Below are positions 58,800-64,000 of a DNA stretch of 64,000 bases, piece by piece (the first letter of the stretch is position 1; every line of letters begins with the position of its first letter). Where the stretch lies: positions 62,001-126,000 of the forward strand of contig DF237114.1 of the NCBI GenBank assembly GCA_000708835.1, in the 5' to 3' direction. Below the pieces are notes generated by a model that had not been told where the DNA came from, did not search any database, and saw only the letters and a program-made list of their open reading frames with translations. This DNA comes from Klebsormidium nitens. Taxonomy: Eukaryota; Streptophyta; Klebsormidiophyceae; Klebsormidiales; Klebsormidiaceae. Made by a program: the position numbers and the translations under genes.

Positions 58800-60495
58800 C
58801 AGTAAGACAGGATTGGGGGTGGCTGGAAGTGCTTGCAAGCTCCTCAGGTGGAGCTTGTCATAACCAGACGGGGATGGTGCTGACTGGTAATGGCAGGGCG
58901 TGAGGAAGGAAGGTGGTAAATTGGTGGTGCTCAGCTTTGTGCGGAGATAGTTGGGGCGCCGGGAATGTGCTAGGGGGATGGATGTCCAGAATCTGAGCTA
59001 AGCTGGCTCAAATCTGGCTGGACAAAGGACCGTGTTGGTGGAGAACGGGTGGATAGAAGGACTACAGCAGCGGAGAGTCCTTATGTTGTAAGTTAGTGGG
59101 AAAAGCTTTCTTGGGGCACCGCATGGAGGATTGATCTGCAATAAACGCAGGTTGTCTTTGTGATGTTAGCCGCTTGAATAGTGACCTGCATTGGGAAAAA
59201 GCAAGGCAGGTGGCTCATATTTGCTGAGAGCGTGTTGATTTGCACCGCAGTTACCATTGGCTCCATAGGTCAGATTGTTTGTACATATCGACGGTGCATT
59301 AGATAAGACAATTGGCAGGGAACATTCATTGCCAGGTCTGACATGAATCTGCTGGACCTTTGTAAAGATTGTTCTGAATTGCTCTTTGTTATTGTTCATC
59401 ATCCATGCTGGTTCTTTGAAAAGGTCTTCTCTTTTTGGATCTACTCATTTGATGTTATACTCCCTTGCAAGATCTGGCCACACAATCCTGCTTTAGATTG
59501 CCTTGTTGCTTCATTGCTTGTAATTATGAAGGCGCTTTGTCACTTGTTCTGCATGTTGTTGACAATCATTTGTTGCAATGCATGTAGCCCCTTGCATTCA
59601 GTGAATATTTTGCAGCTAAGATTGACACTGAGCTAGCGTGGGTTGACAATCCAGTGGACGGCGCGCAAAATGTTCGCCAAAGAGATACAACTGGAATTCT
59701 CGAATCTGTCGGGTGTGCGGAGCTATAGCTAGAGTAGCACCATCATGTGCCAGCAGCTAGGCTGCATGCAATTCAGGTTGCATGCATGGCTTGTAAGCTA
59801 GCTGGCCCAGTGCATTTGAGGACGAACATGCTTATATAAACCGCATGTGTACCGTCAGCTATATACACACATTGAACTGCTTATACCATGCACCGCCTGG
59901 CAAACGTGACATGGCACGCGCGTGGCACTGCAACCTTACAGAGTTCCAAGCATGCACTGGTTTGGCATCGAAAAAACCAGTTTTTCTGCAAGCTCTTCAT
60001 GCATTATGGTAGCAGCCGTGTGCACCTAGCCATGTGCTTCAGTGGACCGTCAGTTTCTTGACCTTTGTGAGCATGTCAGCAGTGCGGCCACCGCCGGGCC
60101 CTATACATCGTAAGGGCCGCCCGTTATGCAACTTCATCGTGATTCATGCGCAATGATGCTAGGACTCTTGAACATTCCAAAGGGCGAGCACTACAGTGTG
60201 CAGAAAAGCGTGCCTTACAGCGGTGCCACAGAACGTACTCTCGCCCACAAGTCCGCAGCCCTCCTTGCTATCAGTCAGCCTGCTGTATACACGACCGTCA
60301 TGACCGAGCGACCGCCCACTCGCTCTCGCTCCTAAGGACCGTCCACCTTGTCACCCCTTCCTTACAGCTTCTTCCAGGCAACGTGCAAGTCCTAGGGTCA
60401 GCCAATCTCATATGCTCCCACTCGACACCAGACTTGACTTATATCCTCTAAGAGTGGCAGGTTGCTCGGAATCCACTCCCTTCAGACCCGGGCTT
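58800..60495. other. Convergent 3' region between phosphatase and RUS gene
   Basis: The phosphatase and RUS genes point towards each other here, so the edges should be their 3' untranslated regions. No gene is supported. A TGCATG-rich island with a TATATAAA word lies in the middle. Confidence 0.5.
59740..60010. promoter_or_regulatory. Second TGCATG (RY-motif) island with TATA-like box
   Basis: CTGCATGCAA at 59762, TTGCATGCATGG at 59779 and further GCATGC words occur around TATATAAA at 59833-59840. The combination mirrors the island at 46.6-47.2 kb. Since it lies between convergent genes, it is not an obvious promoter for either. An unannotated transcript or a shared repeat is possible. Confidence 0.3.
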
Positions 60496-63400
60496 CTACC
60501 ACACTGCCCTCTTCCCCGCACCCTCGTGGAACTGCTTCGTCTGCCACCCCTGCCGCTTGACCTCGTCCAGGAACGACGGCAGCTTCGATCCTAGCTTTTT
60601 GTACGCCGTTTTCACCTGACCCGTCGGGTCGCTTGCCTTCTCGCCCTTTTGAGCGTCATCCGCAACATAAGCCGCCAGCAGCCAGCCCCTGCGGAGAGAA
60701 TCAGCTCGCGTTATGTGAGGAATTGTTTATGCTTTTGATGGCTCAGTTTCGTTTTGTATGCAGCTTTAACCAGTTGGTGGGTCATTCGCTGTCTGGCCCT
60801 TCTGAGCGGCGTTTTGCAAAACAACCCGCCAGAAACCAGCCTCTGCGTACAACGGAACGACCAACCTTTCGAGAAACTTTCAAGGATCAATAACGACACA
60901 ACGATAAGCCGTGATGGAAGTTCCACGAGACAAAACAAAACCGGTCAGTGAAGCGCGACCACTCCAGATGGTCCGGGTGCTCGTTAAAGCTTGCACTGCT
61001 TTGAAAGGGGTTTGACAAAAGGATGTAAGATGCCCTAAAAAGGCCTTAGCACGAGGCAACTTCCTGAGGATTCGAAATGTAAGGCGCTCTCTACTTAGGA
61101 GCTTCTCTAACCGGGAAATCAACCTCCGACCACGTGTTCGGTGGATCGAAAAGGTGGTCGTGACCTCTGAAGCCGTCTTCCAGAACTTCTCTCGACCGCT
61201 CTCAGTACAGAATCTGTCCGTCGGTCCATTGTTTGAGCACTCCACCACTGTAGCGCTCTGCTTTCGCATGTGTCGGCTTTCAAGACATGACTGAAATCAA
61301 CTGAAAAGTTTGCCAGCTGACGGCTGAAGCACAACCTCTTGATTCCGAAACCGAAGTACATCCAACGTTTTGAATCAAAATTAATCGCAAACATCCAAAC
61401 AACAGCTCACTTGAGAGCGTCTTCCCCGGTCGCATCCCGGTGCAGCACCATGTCCGCGTGCCCGTCCCCATTCACATTCAGCAGAAAGCGCTCGTTCTTG
61501 AACGTCTGCCGCAGCTTCGCGAAGTCTTTCGGACTGCGGACGGCCGTACGGAGCGGAGCCCCAACGCGGACGCCCCCGGCCGCCAGGTTGATGCCCGGGG
61601 GAAGGAGCAGCTTCTCGCGGTAGCGCAACTGTTTAAAAGGAGTAAGGAGTGCTTCACTTAGTCTGCGACTTTCAATTTCGACTTGTCTTGCAGCGTTCTG
61701 CGCTAGCTGCACCTGGCTTTCTGCTAAAATGTATCGAAGTCGGATTGAATCTCGTGGTAGCGCAACTGTGAGAAGTAGATCGGACTGCTTCACTCCGTCT
61801 TCGTCGTCTGGTCTTATTCCTATCCTTCAGTATGTTGGCGTGGGTGTACCTGACTTTCTGCTCGAGTGTATCAAAGTCAAGGGTTCGTTACTGTGGCAGC
61901 CTTACGGCGCCCTTAATCACCGCACTCCCTCTGCTTTCATGCGGCTGCCAATCTGAGGCCTAAGAAACACCGATCTGGTAGAATCACGTAAGACGACGGA
62001 CGAGAGGGAACCGATTGCGAGTGGAGATGTACCACACGAGGGTAGATGAGCGGGATAGCACGTTGTTTGGGAAGTGGCGCAAGACTGACCAAGAGGGCAG
62101 AGAGGCGGCATATAAAGAAGCTGAAAGCTTGTGACCAACAAATGAGGGCATACTGACAGCGAGGACCTTAAAATTCAAAAACGAGAAAAGCACAGGGTTC
62201 TAAAAGCACAGGATTCCCTCTATTGCAGTGCCTATGCTTGCCTAGAAGGACGTAGCGAGGAAGTAGGACAGTGTAGCGACCGTTCAGAGTAGAATGGTTT
62301 TGTCAGAGAGCATCAGAGCACTTTCACGTCCGACGAAGCAACTCATAGAGGAGAAGAAAGAAAGAAGCAAAGAATGGCAAACGAGGGAGAGTAATCACAG
62401 GAGGCGAGAGCATATTATGCACACTAGCAGCGAGACGTGAACCAATTGAAGCTCAAAAAGACAACCTGCGTTTACGCCAAAACGTAAGCAACATTAACTG
62501 CCAAATCCGCCACGAAAGGAGACTTGCGTTTTCAAGAAAACGACAGTAATTATGACGAGAAAGAATTTTATTTTAGGACTTGTCGATACGCGACATTGGA
62601 GCGGCACTTTACCTCGGGCGGGGAGCGGACGACGCCGTGCTTGACGAAGAAACATTCTTCTCAAAGAGAACAAACAGTACTGATGACGAGCCAGACAAAC
62701 AATCTTGGAAACTTGTCTTAACACGCAAGATCCGGGCGGATCTCTCACCTCGGGCGGGGAGCGCACGACGCCGTGCTTGACGAAGTCCTCGACGAGCAGT
62801 GCGGTCCTCTGCGCGTTCAGGAAGTTCATGGGCGCGGCGCGCATCTCCTGGGCAACGCAAAACACGTGGAGCCCGGAGAGGAACGGAAACGCGAGCAGCT
62901 GCGGAATGGCGGGACGGGAAGGAGCGCGGGTTAGGAATAACGGGTCAGCGCAATTATAGCGACTATGGAGAGGGGGTTGTCAAGATGGTTTGTAGCGAAC
63001 CCGGAAAGGAAAGATAACGCGAGCAGCTGAGGAGCGCCGGCGAGGGGCGGGTTCGGGGTATTGCGTCAGAGAGAGAGCCGAGCAAACTTGGGAATCGGGG
63101 TGCGCTTTTCTAAAAATGGTTGAGAGCGACTTCTAGAGACTCTCGAGAACGGGAACAGTGGCGAAAAATGTCCGAGCATAGTAGAAGAGTAAAGGAAAAC
63201 GGGAAGCAGCTGCGCAAGGGGGAACGGACTCAGAACTATTGCTGTTAGGGCAGACTCAGAGAGGGGGAGAGAAGTTTGCGATCGTGGGGCACGGGGTAGG
63301 ATACAAGTGCCGCACATACAAAACCTACGAAATACGGGATACATTATCCATCCCTTGCCCTTTGAGGAGGCGCAGATCAATCCCGAGTCATCTGCCACTT

Positions 63401-63876
63401 TGGACTGCGCCAGAAGCGCCTTTCCCTTGGCATACAAGTCGCCGACAACGGTTTCTAACTTGAAAAGCATAAAAATGCCAAACTCACAAGAAAGGGGTTG
63501 CGGGATCCCGTACCTTGCCCTGTGGAGAAGCGCAGATCCCAGATGCAAGCTGGATGCCGAGCCACATTCCCGCCACGTAGGAGAGGGCCGAATGCGCCTC
63601 TCCCTTGGCGTACAGATCGCCCAATCGCGTTCTTACTTCAGAGGCAGAAGAAAGCCAAATCTACAAAGAAAAGGGGATTGCAGCGGAGTCCCATACCTTG
63701 CCCTGTGGAGAAGCGCAGATCCCGGACGCGAGCTGGATGCCGAGCCACATTCCCGCCACGTTGGACAGCACCGAAAGGGCCTCTCCCTTAGCGTACAAAT
63801 CGCCCACGTTCCCGTGCTTCGCGAATGCGGTGTAGATGGGGAGGCGGGTGGAGCGGGCGGCCAGGAGAGCGATCCC
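60496..63876 (-). CDS. ROOT UV-B SENSITIVE (RUS, DUF647) family protein, C-terminal part; 5' end outside window
   Basis: Four exons on the minus strand in transcript order: 63876-63697 (60 codons), 62898-62749 (50), 61628-61411 (72 plus 2 bases) and 60688-60496 (1 base plus 63 and stop). Phases are 0, 0 and 2, and together they give 246 residues. Recognisable RUS stretches are RLPIYTAFAKHGNVGDLYAK with GEALSVLSNVAGMWLGI, CVAQEMRAAPMNFLNAQRTA, LRYREKLLLPPG with VGAPLRTAV, MVLHRDATGEDALKGWLLAA, and a basic C-terminus ending GKRAVW. RUS proteins are membrane-associated plant proteins with roles in UV-B tolerance, vitamin B6-linked processes and early seedling development. Which RUS paralogue this is cannot be settled here. 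The N-terminal half, including most of the hydrophobic DUF647 core, lies beyond 64000. Introns contain several partial copies of exon ends. Confidence 0.92.
60827..60847 (-). repeat. Intronic echo of the last RUS exon's 5' edge
   Basis: CGCCAGAAACCAGCCTCTGC on + resembles the exon edge and acceptor at 60673-60693 (CGCCAGCAGCCAGCCCCTGC) with few differences. It lies 154 bases upstream in transcript direction. Confidence 0.6.
61756..61769 (-). repeat. Intronic echo of the acceptor of RUS exon LRYREK
   Basis: GGTAGCGCAACTGT is identical to the true exon start and acceptor at 61619-61632. A nearby word (CTGCTTCACT versus GTGCTTCACT) is also shared, so the repeated segment is longer but decayed. 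Confidence 0.6.
62611..62649 (-). repeat. Intronic echo of the 3' edge of RUS exon VKHGVVRSPPE
   Basis: Thirty-nine bases match 62747-62785 with a single mismatch. The copy starts at the coding stretch for the exon's last residues (VKHGVVRSPPE) and includes the first base after the splice point. The donor is lost in the echo (GAGGTAAAG instead of GAGGTGAGA), although a GT remains. Confidence 0.85.
63000..63030 (-). repeat. Intronic echoes of the 5' edge of RUS exon LLAFPF
   Basis: CGGAAAGGAAAGATAACGCG followed by AGCAGCTGAGG resembles the exon start and acceptor at 62873-62905. A further, more decayed copy (AAAGGAAAACGGGAAGCAGC, then TGCGC) lies at about 63190-63215. Both keep an acceptor-like CAG on the minus strand. 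Confidence 0.65.
63353..63622 (-). repeat. Two partial copies of RUS exon GDLYAKGEALS
   Basis: The intact exon (63697-63876) has a partial copy at 63514-63622. That copy encodes GDLYAKGEAHSALSYVAG and ICASPQGK and keeps a good donor. A second, more decayed copy at 63353-63443 reads GDLYAKGKALLAQSKVAD and has lost the donor. Neither copy contains the first 24 codons or a clear acceptor. Decay increases with distance in the transcript direction. Splicing from the intact exon into these copies would lengthen the protein with a second GDLYAK block, but I see no acceptor for that. Confidence 0.85.
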
Positions 63877-64000
63877 CTGAACAGAAAAAGAGGGTCAATG
63901 TTTATATTCTTCCTTCCCCGGAGATGAGAACTCGAGATCAAAAGAGTGGAGACTATGAAAAGCGCCATTGGCACTTGTTTAAGTGCTTGGCAAGGAGAAA

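Overview
This window looks like nuclear DNA from a streptophyte (green plant lineage). The genes are split by many short GT-AG introns. Three of them are recognisable plant-type proteins: a mitochondrial-type ribosomal protein uL24, a plastid HAD phosphatase of the PYRP2 (riboflavin pathway) type, and a ROOT UV-B SENSITIVE (RUS, DUF647) protein. The gene density and intron style would suit a charophyte alga or a bryophyte. That lineage call is inference. No ribosomal RNA, tRNA, CRISPR array or bacterial operon was seen.

Layout. 1-16.9 kb is almost free of recognisable genes: diverged tandem repeats, GC-rich islands, a foldback element, and one possible four-exon small membrane protein (10.6-11.7 kb, +). 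16.9-44.45 kb is filled by one very large + strand gene, for which I traced 45 exons by hand with every reading-frame phase compatible. It gives 1,989 residues. 44.5-47.6 kb has no gene I can support. 47.6-50.35 kb (-) holds a four-exon NTF2/SnoaL-like protein. 50.35-51.5 kb is a shared upstream region carrying a cluster of telo-box-like motifs. 51.5-54.2 kb (+) is uL24m in five exons. 54.2-56.5 kb is repeat-rich spacer. 56.5-58.8 kb (+) is the PYRP2-like phosphatase in two exons. 60.5 kb to the window edge (-) is the 3' part of a RUS gene, whose 5' part lies outside.

The large gene is the most interesting object. Its protein starts with a plastid-transit-like Ser/Ala/Arg-rich leader. Next come 13 exon-encoded copies of a module with the core GLLPTVExxxGVG, largely alternating with 9 copies of a Gly/Pro module. 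After that come Gln/Gly/Tyr-rich disordered segments, five copies of an unrecognised domain of about 60 residues each in its own exon, a proline-rich hinge, and two tandem DUF642/choice-of-anchor-C-type domains that share the same internal intron position. Exons 4 to 40 and exon 43 all start and end in phase 1, so any of them could be skipped or duplicated without a frameshift.

A second theme is shared by the large gene and the RUS gene. Several introns contain partial, decayed copies of the adjacent exon end, including the splice site (called exon-edge echoes here). They are most striking at 43.35-44.1 kb and at 60.8-63.6 kb.
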